DNA from: Nothopassalora personata
Lineage: Eukaryota > Ascomycota > Dothideomycetes > Mycosphaerellales > Mycosphaerellaceae
Assembly: GCA_033816765.1 (NCBI GenBank)
Contig: CM066299.1
Location: 372,001-436,000 of the forward strand
Length of the DNA: 64,000 nt
Reading direction: 5' to 3'
Part shown: piece by piece, positions 33,901-45,029 of the stretch
How positions within the stretch are numbered: the first letter of the stretch is position 1
How the letters are laid out: every line of letters begins with the position of its first letter
Notes under the pieces: model-generated
Seen by the model: only the letters and a program-made list of their open reading frames with translations
Told to the model about the DNA's origin: nothing
Databases searched by the model: none
Made by a program: the position numbers and the translations under genes

Positions 33901-34671
33901 TTGACACTGCGGTCGTGTGTTGTTGTATGTGTTGTTTTGAAGATAATGTGGTGGTAGATGTGGCGATTCGGCCGACTTCTAATCATGCCGCAGCAGTCCT
34001 GCATGAGCGTTCATCCAAGCCACTTGTACGAGCTTGAGAGTATGTGCACTCTACAAAGACGACCGTATCAATGCTACGACATGTCTTCGTAACGTGGTCG
34101 GATGCGCAAGGTCCTGCTTAATTGCGAATTGTGACTAGGAGAACCCTGACTCGAAGATAGGTTTGCTCATTGTACGAATGATGGTAGCCCCAAACAGCTC
34201 GTATCATGCACTGGCTCAGCACTGCTGACGACCGGATCAAGGTGATCTGTGCCTCTGTGGAGGTTTCTTGATCCTCTGCCCAGCACCGCTTCAGCACGCG
34301 ACCGACGCGATGCGGGCAGGAGGCTCCCATGTCAGCGATTGTGAGTCTCTTCCATGCTCATACGTGTGGCTTGGTGTTGACACTTGGGTAGAGCTTACGA
34401 TCGGCATGGAGTGTAGCATCATGGTACATGGCAAGGTGATCTCGAGTAAGCTTGGGGCCAGAACTGCTGCAAGCCCAGGCAAAGAAAGAGCTATTAGAGA
34501 CGCCATTGCGCGAAAGGCAGCCGCGCAGAACACGACGACCCACACCCAAACATGAGATGGGACATCAACGGTATCTTGAGCTAGTCAGAGCATGACAGTG
34601 AGCTTCTTTACTTCGTGGAGTGGTGCGATATCATCCACTGTCTCCAGGGGAGGAGGCCAGTACGGTATGAG
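33901..34671. other. Intergenic, no supported gene
   Basis: A plus-strand ORF (34268-34555) and its shadows lack domains. Confidence 0.4.
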
Positions 34672-34695
34672 TGTCCCTACAGGGATAATTCACCG
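34672..34695. repeat. Stray terminus of the 28.7-kb MITE family
   Basis: GTCCCTACAGGGATAATTC followed by ACCG closely matches the right end of the MITE (GTCCC-CATGGGAG-TAATTCACCG at about 29217-29239). No partner arm is seen nearby, so it is a solo end or a deletion scar. Confidence 0.5.
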
Positions 34696-34719
34696 TTTCC
34701 TTAACGACCAGCAGTAGAC

Positions 34720-35199
34720 CATCTCAAAAGCTTGAGTCACACTCGGCTTTCCCGTCAAGGTCAAGACGCTTCCCAGTTCAGAGAACGAAGACACCAAGAG
34801 TGTGCATGAATACTTCATGGAGGTGAATCGTACCAAGACAGACTTTGGCGAGCTACGTCGACCTCTGTCACTCGGGAAGGCGATGGTAATGCGCTGCGAT
34901 AGAGAGCGTTCGAAGATCTGGCGGGGATGTGCTTGAGTACCCACATTATATAGCCAACATTAAACCCATCAAAGAATGCCTTGCAGCTGCGAAAGGCGAC
35001 GCCGTCGCTGTCATGAAGATCCACCACGTTGCGAAGGAGCCATTCAGTCCGCCTGGTCTGCGAGTGTATTGGGCCTGGATGAGACGTAATCAGGTGGCAA
35101 GTGGCAAGGGAAAGTGGCTTATGAAGATGAGCCCTTTCCTGGACAGCAGGGGAAGAGTAAGCCATCAGATAGGGTTCGCGTCGGGCTCAGGGACTTAAC
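34720..35199 (+). pseudogene. Coding-like remnant, two frames
   Basis: A plus-strand frame just after a TGA reads VTLGFPVKVKTLPSSENEDT, then FMEVNRTKTDFGELRRPLSL, and stops near 34935. The neighbouring frame then continues from 34929 (PHYIANIKPIKECLAAAKGD) to 35199. Both parts have good protein composition. No intron explains the change of frame. Family not recognised. Confidence 0.35.
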
Positions 35200-35746
35200 A
35201 GTTGTAAGGATGAAGGAGAGCTTATGAAGTGCAGCAGGCAGTGCCAGAAGAATCCTTAGCCGAGACATGAGCCATAATTCCGAGCAGCGTATTAGTTTAG
35301 GGAACGGTACAGATTCCACGTCGTGCTGTGTAGGCCTCCGCATGCCTGCAACATCGAACAATGCAAGCCTTCGTCTGAGTAATTGTTCACGCTTTGTAAT
35401 CTCCGCGCCTGTTGCTTTACTTGTGATAGACTAACTTTCTTCACCATCCTTTGTCCTCACAGTTGTGCACATTGTTGTATTCCTTAGCCCTGCCTTCAGT
35501 ACTCGAATCCATCCGACATTCGATCTTCAAGCCATCTTCCGACCGCCATAATGCCCAACTTGCAACGACTCACTACTGTCATCACTCTCATCGAGCCAGA
35601 CAGAAGCTCACTGAAACATCCTCTGTCAATCCCACCGCTCGCGATCCACAACGTGACGCCACCCGGCAAGCGCTGCGAATTTCTCGGGAACGTAGTAGTC
35701 AGAAGATCACGAAAGCAGGAGAAGCCGAGGTCATACATTCCTCAAG
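35200..35746. other. Upstream DNA with a small ORF
   Basis: A 73-codon plus-strand ORF from ATG 35551 overlaps the start of the membrane-protein remnant in another frame. It may be an upstream ORF or nothing. Confidence 0.3.
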
Positions 35747-36184
35747 ATGAGCCCTCCACGCAGAGCGAGTGATGAAGCATCACAATGTGAGCAGGCAAGC
35801 ACATGTATAAACCCAAGGGAGGTCCGCTATGGTGATCCGATGGGTTCTCCCAAGCCAGCCACGACCGACTCCCCTCCTCCATACGAAAGATCTTTTCGCC
35901 GTACCATTTCAGACCGACAAGGGGTTCCAATGGGCGACCCGATCTCCACGATCGCCGAGCGCCAAGTTCAGTAGGAGGCAATCATTCGCAAGAGATGGGA
36001 CACAAGAGGTCCATCGAAGCCGAGATTCACGCTGTTCAATCCTGATCCTAAATGGGACTTGATTGCCGTGGCTTTCACAATGCTCGTCGTGGTCGCGATG
36101 CTGGTAGTGCTGGCTTGGACGGGTCTGGGCTGGGCATGGGAGGTCATGAGAGCGTATAGGATCAGGCCTGGCTGGGCATTCTAA
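35747..36184 (+). pseudogene. Small membrane protein interrupted by one in-frame TAG
   Basis: ATG 35747 opens a frame of 146 codons to TAA at 36182, broken only by TAG at 35972-35974. The first half is Pro/Ser/Arg-rich and soluble (PPPYERSFRR). The second half reads IIRKRWDTRGPSKPRFTLFN and then one strong transmembrane helix (VAFTMLVVVAMLVVLAW) followed by a short basic tail. No splice donor fits an intron covering the stop. It may be an inactivated single-pass membrane protein, or a gene in which the TAG is read through or is a sequencing error. Confidence 0.5.
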
Positions 36185-36218
36185 TTATGCTTCGGCGTCG
36201 GTCTCGTATGCTAAGCCT

Positions 36219-36909
36219 TCAATGTGTACGTGAAGGAGAATTCGATGAGCGGCATGTATCAGGACCGCTGCCTTTCCCGCTCTTTATACTCAGCTTCCCA
36301 AGCCAATCTATTCGTTCCTCCTTCTCTGCACAACTCATTGCTTGACACTTGACAGCGTATTCCGTGTGTCTCTGTCCGGAGTTCATACCTCCTGCCCCAT
36401 GATCGATTGCATCTTCTGCGAGTCTGCTGCAATGTCGTCCGAAAGAAGTGTGCCGCAGTCTGTGGCCAGGGTGATCCAAAAATTTCCCGGTACCCGCCAC
36501 GCCGTATGCCGGTGCTAACAAAGCTGGTAGCAGCACTCTGAGCGAGTGTCCTTGAAGAACTGTTTATCACGTTGAAGAACATCAGATCTTGCAAGAACGT
36601 AGATCCGTCGATGATGGCCCGGAAAATCTTCGAGGCGATACGACTGCGTAGCAGGTATAGCGCGCGCGGACAATGTCATTCCTCGTTTGTGGGGAGTCGG
36701 TTGATGTTATCTTGGAGTATAGGAACGTATATGTTCTCGAAGAGCTCAGGGATCGCAAATACCTTCTCGGCCAGGGTCGGTTGCGGTGTGCGATGCAGAG
36801 GGTGTAGACTGATGGACACCTCCTGTGCCCAGTCTGGAGTGGGCCCAGGGCATGATTCCACTTCTTGAGGTAGTGATGGCCCTGACAGAATATAGACTCG
36901 GCGATACAT
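36219..36909 (-). pseudogene. F-box-like pseudogene
   Basis: The minus strand reads PTLAEKVFAIPELFENIYVP, ILQDNI, a stop, then ALYLLRSRIASKIFRAIIDG and STFLQDLMFFNV. This matches the order of the intact protein at 38.8-39.7 kb (PTPAERAFGTPEVFEKIFAL, LHLLRNRTVCKAFKSNIDNS, TLLQDLMYFN). After the F-box region a frame change leads to Arg-rich sequence without counterpart. It is a decayed paralogue. Confidence 0.6.
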
Positions 36910-37578
36910 CCCACGGCTTCAGAGACGCTTTAGGACCGTGCGATGTCAAGACCTTCTGCCTTCGTCTCCTTCTGAACGGCTCCCTCCTCGTCAAGAATGC
37001 CGAAACGGTTGGAAGGGGGAAATATGGTGGGCTCCGGGACATCACACAGGCGGATCGGCCGTGATCTCCGCCCACTTCGCTCTGCTCGCGTCCAAGAGCT
37101 CGCCATATCGCACAATGCCTGATGTAGGTGCTGCTGAGCGGCTGTTGCAGGAGAATTACGGACGCGGTGCGAGACGCAAGTCGAACAATTTGGTGCGCCG
37201 GCGAGAAAGCTGTTTAACGGGCTGACATCACGAGCTAGAACTCTGGGCGCACGGGGACGACCATACTAGTGTCAGATACAACATAGAGCGCGCTGGACAT
37301 GGAAGTTCAACTTGTGAATAGGATAAGTACTCACGATCTGGCGTAGAGTTTCTCAGACGCCTCTATTCTCACTGCGGATGTCGTCATCGTCAGCAGGCCC
37401 TGCCGACCTTCCTCACAGGTGCATTCATGGGTCCCTCTAAGTACATCTTTACCTAGCACATTCAGGGTGTCTATGTGGGCAATACGCAGCTTCACGTCAG
37501 ACATGCCTTACGAGGAACTATCCATATCGTGCCTCGAAAATACCGGCTTCACAACTAGGACGTCAGCTCCACGCTTGC

Positions 37579-37863
37579 CTAAGTCCCTTCCTTCTTCAGG
37601 TTGTCGAGCAAGATAGGACGGAAGATGTTCGCAAGGATCTCCGCGATGGCAAAGACTCGTTCGGCGATGTTGAGACGTGGTGCTCTAGCGGAAACTTTGC
37701 GTCTGGACGAGATGTCGTCGAGCGTGAGTGGCCGAATAGTTATCGTGCGACTTATCCAGTCGCTGTACTCCTGGTGCCGATAGTTGGTAGCGCACACGAC
37801 CTGCTCAACGCGCGTTGCAGGCGAGACTGGTTCATGGCTGTCTCCGGGTCTAAGGGCATGCAC
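37579..37863 (-). pseudogene. F-box-like N-terminal fragment
   Basis: The minus-strand ORF ends APRLNIAERVFAIAEILANI, FRPILLDNLKKEGT then stop. This is the N-terminal F-box segment of the same family as 36.3 and 38.8 kb (AERxFxxxEIxxxIxxxLLxD). The rest of the domain is missing, so it is a truncated copy. Confidence 0.5.
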
Positions 37864-38806
37864 CCAGCTTGCGTGGTGATGTGCTCATCTGCCAGGGTGC
37901 CAAGTGGATGTGGTTTGTGACATTCGGAGGGCCTGGCAACGGTGCGGCCTTGTCCATAACACGCTTAATGGTGGGAGGAGCTGATTGCGTAGAAATCGCA
38001 ATATTGGAGTCGAGTAGAGAGGCTCAAGGGAGCATCGGCGTGAGCTTTCGAAAAATCTATGCGAAAGCCTCGCTCTGAAAGGTCCTGAGTGTGTTGATGC
38101 TGCAACGTGAAGCATAGATGGTACGGCCTGCTGTCACGAGTGTTGACTCTGGGTGCTCACGGGCATCACGCTAGTACCGACGGGATCGACATCCCCGCTT
38201 GATTCTAGCTCCCACATGCAGATGATCTGGAAGTGCCTCGTCAGATACACTGCCATAGATGGTGCATTTACATTACGATTGCTACGATGTTTCATCGCCC
38301 ACTGTTAGCCACGACGGTAATCCAAAGTAGATATGAGCCACTTTCCGATACATACATACACATGATTCGAAATGTTTTGTAAGATACACTGCGTCAGATG
38401 CTTCAAGTGTATCATGATTGTTCCGATGGACGCACGGTAGCAGTTCTGAAAGCGAATTTGGACATTCGGTCAGCGGGGGATAACTCAATAATGCCTCGTC
38501 GAGCTATTTGTGAGCGGGCAATTGCTACTGACCATCGAGAAGAAAGCTATTAGATCAACCACAGTCTACATTCAGGGTCACGGTGTCCTGATGCATTATG
38601 CTGCTACTCTGGATTCTCAGTCGATTACTGACACTATCGTAGCCAGATGAAGATATCATCGACGCCACACAAGCTCCGCCCCAGTCAGAATCGTCGAGTC
38701 TACTTCCCGCTTACTCTTCTGATACGTGCTGTTGTATACCATCTCTTGTCGCGACGTTGTCGTGTTCTGAAGTCAACATCGTCTCTGATGTGCGGTGCGG
38801 CGCAGT
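37864..38806. other. Intergenic in the F-box-like cluster
   Basis: No supported gene. Confidence 0.4.
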
Positions 38807-39664
38807 CTACATAAGAGTGCATCCGTTTGAGCGCACGTTCGTCACCAGATTGCTCTGTCCATGCTGCCTCGCCTCCCACAGATCGAGCCACTCCAGTACC
38901 TCCCCGAAGGTCGCACAATCTTGCAAGTCGCCTCGAATGCATCTGGCCGCGCTGTTTCCCCGCTGTCCTCCTTCCTTGATCTCAGCGATCAAGCCGACCT
39001 TGCAACATGGATCCGCAAACCGCATGTTCAGGTACGGGCCCGGTGCCATGATCTTCTGCTTTGGGAGTTCCCAGTCATACTGATGATTTTTGCGGTACTT
39101 GCTGAACATGACGGCGATGTGTGTGCGATAGACAGTGGCTGGATCTGTGCTAGAGCCATTCTGGGGGATGAAGCCGAATCTCATCCCCTCGAAGACCCAG
39201 AGTGGTTCGTCCTCGGTCGCGCCCAAGCTTGCTGAGGTCTTGAAGAAGAACTTGCCGCTGTCCCACTTATCGAAGATCTCGTTGAACCCCTGTTTTACTA
39301 CCACTGGTCGCACCCCGCCGCGGAAAGACGGCTCCAAGCCAATACACGGGTTGTGGTACAGCAAACGCGAGCGACTGTTTGGCGTGTTGAAGTACATTAG
39401 ATCTTGTAGCAGAGTTGAGTTGTCGATGTTGCTCTTGAAGGCCTTGCAGACGGTGCGATTTCTAAGCAGATGCAGAGTCTCTCGGTGCTCTGTCTCGAGA
39501 ACGGCCTGCCTGACGCTATCCTTGAGCAGTAGTGCAAAAATTTTCTCGAAGACCTCGGGGGTGCCAAAGGCGCGCTCCGCTGGGGTGGGATGCGGGCAGT
39601 GATGCAGTGGATGTGACCTCGGTGATACTTCATCTGACTCGTCTGCCATCTTAACCTGCACCAT
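38807..39664 (-). CDS. F-box-like domain protein, 285 aa
   Basis: An intact single-exon frame from ATG 39664 (a second ATG follows five codons later). Residues 25-75 form the F-box-like segment: PTPAERAFGTPEVFEKIFAL, then RETLHLLRNRTVCKAFKSNI and STLLQDLMYFN. F-box domains bind Skp1 and tether substrates to SCF ubiquitin ligases; this divergent fungal version often lacks a recognised C-terminal repeat domain. The remainder (FEGMRFGFIPQNG, YRTHIAVMFSKYRKNHQYDW, EVLEWLDLWEARQ) is a family-specific domain. It is the only intact member of a minus-strand group with remnants at 33.6, 36.3 and 37.6 kb. The role in ubiquitination is inferred from the family. Confidence 0.75.
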   Translation of the reverse strand: MVQVKMADESDEVSPRSHPLHHCPHPTPAERAFGTPEVFEKIFALLLKDSVRQAVLETEHRETLHLLRNRTVCKAFKSNIDNSTLLQDLMYFNTPNSRSRLLYHNPCIGLEPSFRGGVRPVVVKQGFNEIFDKWDSGKFFFKTSASLGATEDEPLWVFEGMRFGFIPQNGSSTDPATVYRTHIAVMFSKYRKNHQYDWELPKQKIMAPGPYLNMRFADPCCKVGLIAEIKEGGQRGNSAARCIRGDLQDCATFGEVLEWLDLWEARQHGQSNLVTNVRSNGCTLM

Positions 39665-40050
39665 GCTCTCGAGTCGCGGCGTCTGCTGCCGCTGGTCAAC
39701 ACGGCGGTGGTCTTTTGTCGTTTTACGCGATGTCGGAACCGCTGTGCGGTTTGTAGCTGCCAGAGTCGGTATAGAGTCGTGACCTTACGGCTGGAGTCGC
39801 GGTGTGCAGTGAATTGTCTGCTGTCGAACTTGGGCATTCGAATGAATGGAACGGGTTCGCCCGAGCAAGACAATGCAACAGGATGAGTCTGAATGACGCT
39901 AGTCTCAATCCAGGAGGAGTAGGAAGTGTATTCATTCACTCTCGTGCTTAGCTGTCGCGTTGCTCCAATACAACATTCCGCATTCATCCCATCGAGCGAC
40001 ACGCTTGACTCGCTTTCCTATAGTGCTGTTCATTACGCACCGCAGCCAAC
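39665..40050. promoter_or_regulatory. Shared upstream region of two divergent genes
   Basis: The 386 bp between the divergent starts of the F-box-like gene (minus) and the SANT-like gene (plus) must contain both promoters. No specific motif is claimed. Confidence 0.4.
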
Positions 40051-40947
40051 ATGGGTCGATGGACCAAGGCCGAACGCCACTTCATCCACATCGCAAGAAG
40101 CGAGTATGGCCTCGACTGGACCCAGATCGCCACCATGTTTCCCTTCGCCTTCCCGCGAGGCTCCAGTCGCTACGAATCGCCGACACCAGACGAGCTCGAG
40201 ACGGAGTATCCATCGCAAAATTCAACCTACCTGGCCGAGATGTGGGGCCGTCATATCGTAAGGACGACCTACACGACTGAGCAGGAGAACGACCGTGCTG
40301 CTGCACGCCGAGCGATTCAAACTGCTGCACAACGCGCTGGAATCATGCTACAGCAACCCGCACAGGGTGTTGCAGGCCATAGAGGAGGACTCGGTCGCAG
40401 CGCAGGGCAGACAGCATATCCAGTCATCAATTCATTCGCACCGCGCCACGTCAGCACTGCCGTTCCACAACCACCAACCAACTCGATGGCTGGTGTGACA
40501 AGCTCAGCGACAGGATTACCAATGCTACCACTGCAACCAATCGCCTCTTACCACTCTTCGAACCTCCCACGCTACACTCAGCAGATTTCCGCCCCAAATC
40601 TCCCGCCTTCGTACCCGAATCCTCTTCTAGGCTCGACGCAGAGCTTCAGAACGCAGACATACCATCCCAACCCTCTCCAAGGACGGCCAGGTCCAGGCAT
40701 GTCAACACGATATCCGGAGGACCCCCGACCAGACACTCAACTAGCCCAGGCAGCGCCGATGGCAACACGCCACCACTATCTGGCACCACAGACTCAGTCG
40801 ATCCCACAGCAGCAAGACTCGAACCATCAAAGCCACAGGAGCCAATATGGACGCGGTCAGGTGGATGAGAACCCAGGAGAAGATGGATTTGGGCAACGTG
40901 GGGAGCTCGGCTCCAGACATCAAGCTCAACCTGGTTCTGAGCGATAG
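40051..40947 (+). CDS. SANT/Myb-like protein with Gln/Pro/Ser-rich tail, 298 aa
   Basis: ATG 40051 lies in a CAACATGG context. Residues 2-31 read GRWTKAERHFIHIARSEYGL then DWTQIATMFP, a Myb/SANT-like helix pair with the usual Trp spacing (W-T-xx-E, Y-G-xx-W-xx-I-A-xx-F). A short basic stretch follows (residues 60-100). The remaining 200 residues are rich in Pro, Gln, Ser and Tyr, like a disordered activation region. A DNA-binding or transcriptional role is likely from the domain, but targets are unknown. The Gln-rich antisense ORFs are shadows. Confidence 0.75.
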   Translation: MGRWTKAERHFIHIARSEYGLDWTQIATMFPFAFPRGSSRYESPTPDELETEYPSQNSTYLAEMWGRHIVRTTYTTEQENDRAAARRAIQTAAQRAGIMLQQPAQGVAGHRGGLGRSAGQTAYPVINSFAPRHVSTAVPQPPTNSMAGVTSSATGLPMLPLQPIASYHSSNLPRYTQQISAPNLPPSYPNPLLGSTQSFRTQTYHPNPLQGRPGPGMSTRYPEDPRPDTQLAQAAPMATRHHYLAPQTQSIPQQQDSNHQSHRSQYGRGQVDENPGEDGFGQRGELGSRHQAQPGSER

Positions 40948-43900
40948 GTAAAGCCACTGCCAGATCAAGAACCGATGACGTTGGCTTGAAGACAGATCAC
41001 GATGAGTGGCAGCTGTGTGCCTCTTTCTATGTTACGGTAGACGGTGAAGACGGTGGCCAGACACACAGTCAAGGAGCTTTGCGCGGCCATAGTCGACCAC
41101 AAACCAGATCGCTGAGAGCACTGATGGACTGTGGCGCCGACTTTGCAAAGAACACTGCATCATCCGCCCACGATATCCAAACGCCTCCTCATGGACTGCG
41201 AGAGAGCTCTTCTCGAGCTCGTTCTTACCTGACTACATTTGCAGCTTCGCTTGTAAGCCATGCATGTTAGCGGCAAGGCGGCGGGTGGACGGTAGCGGGA
41301 TGCTGTAATTCAAGGGAGAAAATGCAACAATTTTCCGTGCTCTGCTGGGCTTATGCATAGCACTCCAACTTCGTTCTACCACTACTCCATCTCGATATGC
41401 CTCGTAAACATACAGCCAATTCAAGACTTCCCTCGTCCAGGGTCTAACACCGCGAAGACCGTATGCAGGACAAACTTTGTTGACGGTTTCGTGCGCGTCG
41501 AAGAATCGGGAACTGAATTGTTCTTGTCTAGGCTCGAATCGTTACACATTCCTTGCACTTATGGTGTCCTGTGACTATACCCTTCCGCCTCAATAACTTT
41601 CTTCCTGACTAGTACCTTCCTAGCCCTTAATCTGATAGTTTGATCTAGGCACAGGCATTGTCGATGCGAACGCAAGTCACAGAATTCCATTGTGGTTCCT
41701 ATATCGGTGGCCACGCTCTTATCTACCAGGCTTGATGCAATTGTTCTGCTTCGAGTGGTAGTGCAGTTTATTTGTCTGCTCACGTTCTTAATCTACTTGA
41801 CTTCAACCTATGACAATTTGCTAGTCGTCACTGTCTATCGTTGAGCCTGCTCTGTAGTACTCCCGCGCGGATCCAGATAGAAGCGATGATGAGTCCGGTC
41901 TTCCGGGGAGTGAAAGAGTATGATCGCCCATGTGTCGGAACTGTCCATTCGGTCGAAGGTAGTAAAGAAGAGTATTCGGCCTGCTTGTATCCCTCGCGTC
42001 TCTTAAGAGCCTAGGCTGACTGCGATGTTGCTGCTCAAGCTGCGCGTGAAGCTGAAGAGATCAGGAAAGTGTATGCCGCAGCTGCCGTCGAAGGATCAGG
42101 CGTCCCACAACCGCGGTACATTCTTGTTCGAAATGCGTTCATACTCAAACGAAGGATCATCTTCATACGAAGGTCCAAACGGTGGTGAAGAGATCTCTCG
42201 CACTTTCAGGCACTAACTTTCTTACCCTCTTGTCCGCGGCAGGTGTCACCCATCGCTGTCCACATCCGAACCATGATCCGCCACCCACCCCCTTTCCAAT
42301 ACCTTTATATGTCTGCCTGTAGCGTCCATGCCTTATGCTTGCCAGCTTCTTTCTCACTGCCCTTACCTTAGTACTCCACACTACTCACGAGGACAATCCG
42401 CTGGACTTGACAGTCTCGGGCTCAGGTTCGCAGGTCGAAATGGTAGCTCGGCTACGATGTTTGGTGTAGACAAGGTCGATTTGAGAGTTCCGACCATGTG
42501 GAAATTTGTGCACCGGTTATTTAACGTCGTGCGCGTCTTGACTTGTCGCCGTGAAGGACAGCTCATGGACGTGGCGAATACCTCGGGCGGGTTGTATGTG
42601 GACTGCTCGCGATCTGAGCCTGACCACACCCAACATCTATATTCTCTTGTTCAGACGAGCTATATGCATCTTCAAATTGCAAGGTCGATGCTGTCCCTGC
42701 GAGGACGCGCTGTGGATGTGGTCGTCAGGGCAGCTCGAGATGGCGATTCGTGGGGCACCTATATCATCGAGCTATTAACTCCTGTGCATGCCCACGGTCT
42801 GTTGAGTCTTTATTCGGCGCAGTAATGTGATGATCCTGTTCCTTTCCCTGTTCTGTCGCGTCAGGCGGTGATGCTCCGTCGGTGTCGTGGCAGCAATGTG
42901 CTTCTCTCGGTGACGGCGATTTCTGGAGCGGTATAGTTGAGTGTCGGCCTCAAGAGCAGAATAACAGCCTGACGATGGTCGTCAGCTATTTGGGCTCCGG
43001 CGACCTTTGGCATACCTTATGCTGAGACGCATACTGCCCGTCTGCCACTTGTTGGTGAAAGTGCCCGTAGCTTCTCGGGTCAAAGGGCGTCCGCTCGTTT
43101 GTTTTCGATTGCCGTCTTTCTGAACGAGGCCGATGGCTTGCTCTCAATGACAACAATCGATCCTTGCTGAGCAGGAGCTGTACGCCCAGCTCGGTGCTCA
43201 TGGCAAAGGCTCCATAGAAGATTGTGTAGCGTCTGCAGATAAAATCGATCCTGACCAGGACCTGTCATCCATGCCTGCATACACTACTAGCTCCTCGTTA
43301 AGCATTAAGTGAGGTATATAAGCCCTTTAATATTGCATCATTCCATCAAGCAGCAATCTATGCTAGTTTACCCGTCCATTTGGGCGAGTCGAACATATGA
43401 CATTGCAATCGTCCACCAAGACGTTAAACTGGCCCAACGTATGTATCCCTTTCCCCCCGTGTCATGAATCTCGTGTGATGTTCTAGGCATGTGGCTTGTA
43501 GGCAAATAAACCCCTCTTTCGTACGTATTGGCGGTTGTGTTCTGGCATCAGCAACCATGACCCACACCGCGAGGGAGTTTCCCGAAGTTACTCGTATCCG
43601 ACTCGAGTAATTGAGGTTTTGCACTTTTGACAGGTGTTTGTTCGAGTTTTGATTAGGGATTCAACGAAGTTACTCAGGGCAGTGATTAAAGCAGTAGCGA
43701 GCGTAGCAGGTCCTTTATTATATGATAGCAGAACGTTGCGTGAGATGATCGGCTTTGATGATGACGTTGATTTGCACTTTTTGCAGCCACAACAGGACAT
43801 GATACTGGGGTTCACATGCCCATTCGATTTCTGTCTCATGAAACTCGTGTCATACGGAAGCACTGGCTTATATTTGCTCGATCAATAGGGTGTTGGGTCG

Positions 43901-44108
43901 TGAATAAGTTGAGCGTCTATGTAGCGCATGTATGACGCGCCGAGGAATTGAACTCAAGCTTGGCCCCTATTTTGCCGCCATGAAGCCAACCACGCCATAC
44001 TTCTAGCTCCGCCACATCAAGTGCGCTATACTTGCACACCACAACAGCTACAGCATTCACGGCTAACGCGTCTTCGGACATCTCGCTTCAAGCCCCTTCC
44101 TGCAAGGC
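40948..44108. other. Long interval without a firm gene
   Basis: The plus-strand ORF 42328-42825 (165 codons) and the minus-strand ORF 43588-43863 have no domain and no splice evidence. An imperfect tRNA-like inverted repeat occurs at 43932-44002. Nothing else is supported. Confidence 0.35.
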
Positions 44109-44594
44109 ATGGAGAGAACTTTGCTTGCGGCCTCGATCGACATTATCGACGCGTTCCAGGACCAGCCATCGATCACGAGGTCAGCACACTTACGCGTCTG
44201 CAGCTATCGAGCAGTTCACCAGACAGGACGGATGGTTGATGGGTGCCTGCTGACAGTCCCAGACGAAATACGACCTCCTGGACAAACCGTCTCACATACA
44301 GTGCCGGCATACGGAGTCATGTATAGCCCGCACGATCTCCACTCGACTCGCACCATCCTCCGGACGCTGCTGAAAGAAGCGCCAACGAAAGGTAAGCAGG
44401 CCCCTAAGGAGCGCCGGCAGCAATCGCTGGACGATACTCCTGCGGACAAGACGCGCAGGAGTCCAGCGAGGCTACAAGGCTACAACAAGCATTTGCAGAA
44501 GCGCATTACAGCACCTGAGCTGGTAGTCGCAGCACTCCAAGGCAGGCTTGAGCAGTATCAACACGACTTATTGAACGGTCGAAGGTTGCGATAG
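44109..44594 (+). CDS. Hypothetical ORF, 161 aa
   Basis: Open frame from ATG 44109. The C-terminal half is basic and helical (KEAPTKGKQAPKERRQQSLD, then ALQGRLEQYQHDLLNGRRLR), which looks like real protein. The N-terminal third is less convincing and could be an intron-containing stretch of a longer gene. No signal peptide or domain. It might be a remnant. Confidence 0.35.
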   Translation: MERTLLAASIDIIDAFQDQPSITRSAHLRVCSYRAVHQTGRMVDGCLLTVPDEIRPPGQTVSHTVPAYGVMYSPHDLHSTRTILRTLLKEAPTKGKQAPKERRQQSLDDTPADKTRRSPARLQGYNKHLQKRITAPELVVAALQGRLEQYQHDLLNGRRLR

Positions 44595-44993
44595 CGAGCA
44601 GCTGGCTTTCGGAGGTAACGGGGAGTTATACTAGTGAGAAGAGCAGATGAGATCTTCGAACAGCCGCATGCCGCAGCGACAAAGGAAGAACGACAGTAGC
44701 GATAACATTGGGAGGTGGCACAAGGAAATTCCATAGTAAAACTCGACAAAATACGTGTGCTCTAAAAGTGCAGGAGCAGACGGCACATAAGCAGCTCGAC
44801 GCGTTCGATTGGAGCTTAACAATCACATGTGGAGGTAATGCCTTCCCGTGACCCCTGACACTCTATACCATGGTCCGCCTGCTTCGATACGCTTTCGGCA
44901 TCGGAAATCTCGCATCAGCAGATGCGGTAGCACCGTGCCGTCTCGAAAAAAAGTCCAAATCCTCTTCCACGGCTGATCCTTCATCAGGCAGCG

Positions 44994-45023
44994 CCCCCCC
45001 CCCCCCCCCCCCCCTCCCCCCCC
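44994..45023. repeat. Poly-C tract
   Basis: A run of 21 C, one T, then eight C, just past the stop codon of the SANT-like gene. Its length is likely to vary and to be error-prone in assembly. Confidence 0.9.
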
Positions 45024-45029
45024 ATCCTC

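Noticed and set aside
42328..42825. 165-codon plus-strand ORF
   Set aside because: No domain or paralogue, poor composition, flanked by featureless DNA.
43932..44002. tRNA-like sequence on the minus strand (GTATGGC...GTCATAC ends, TTCAATTCC box)
   Set aside because: The ends pair, but D and T stems do not form and the arm lengths are wrong; likely chance inverted repeat or a very old fragment.
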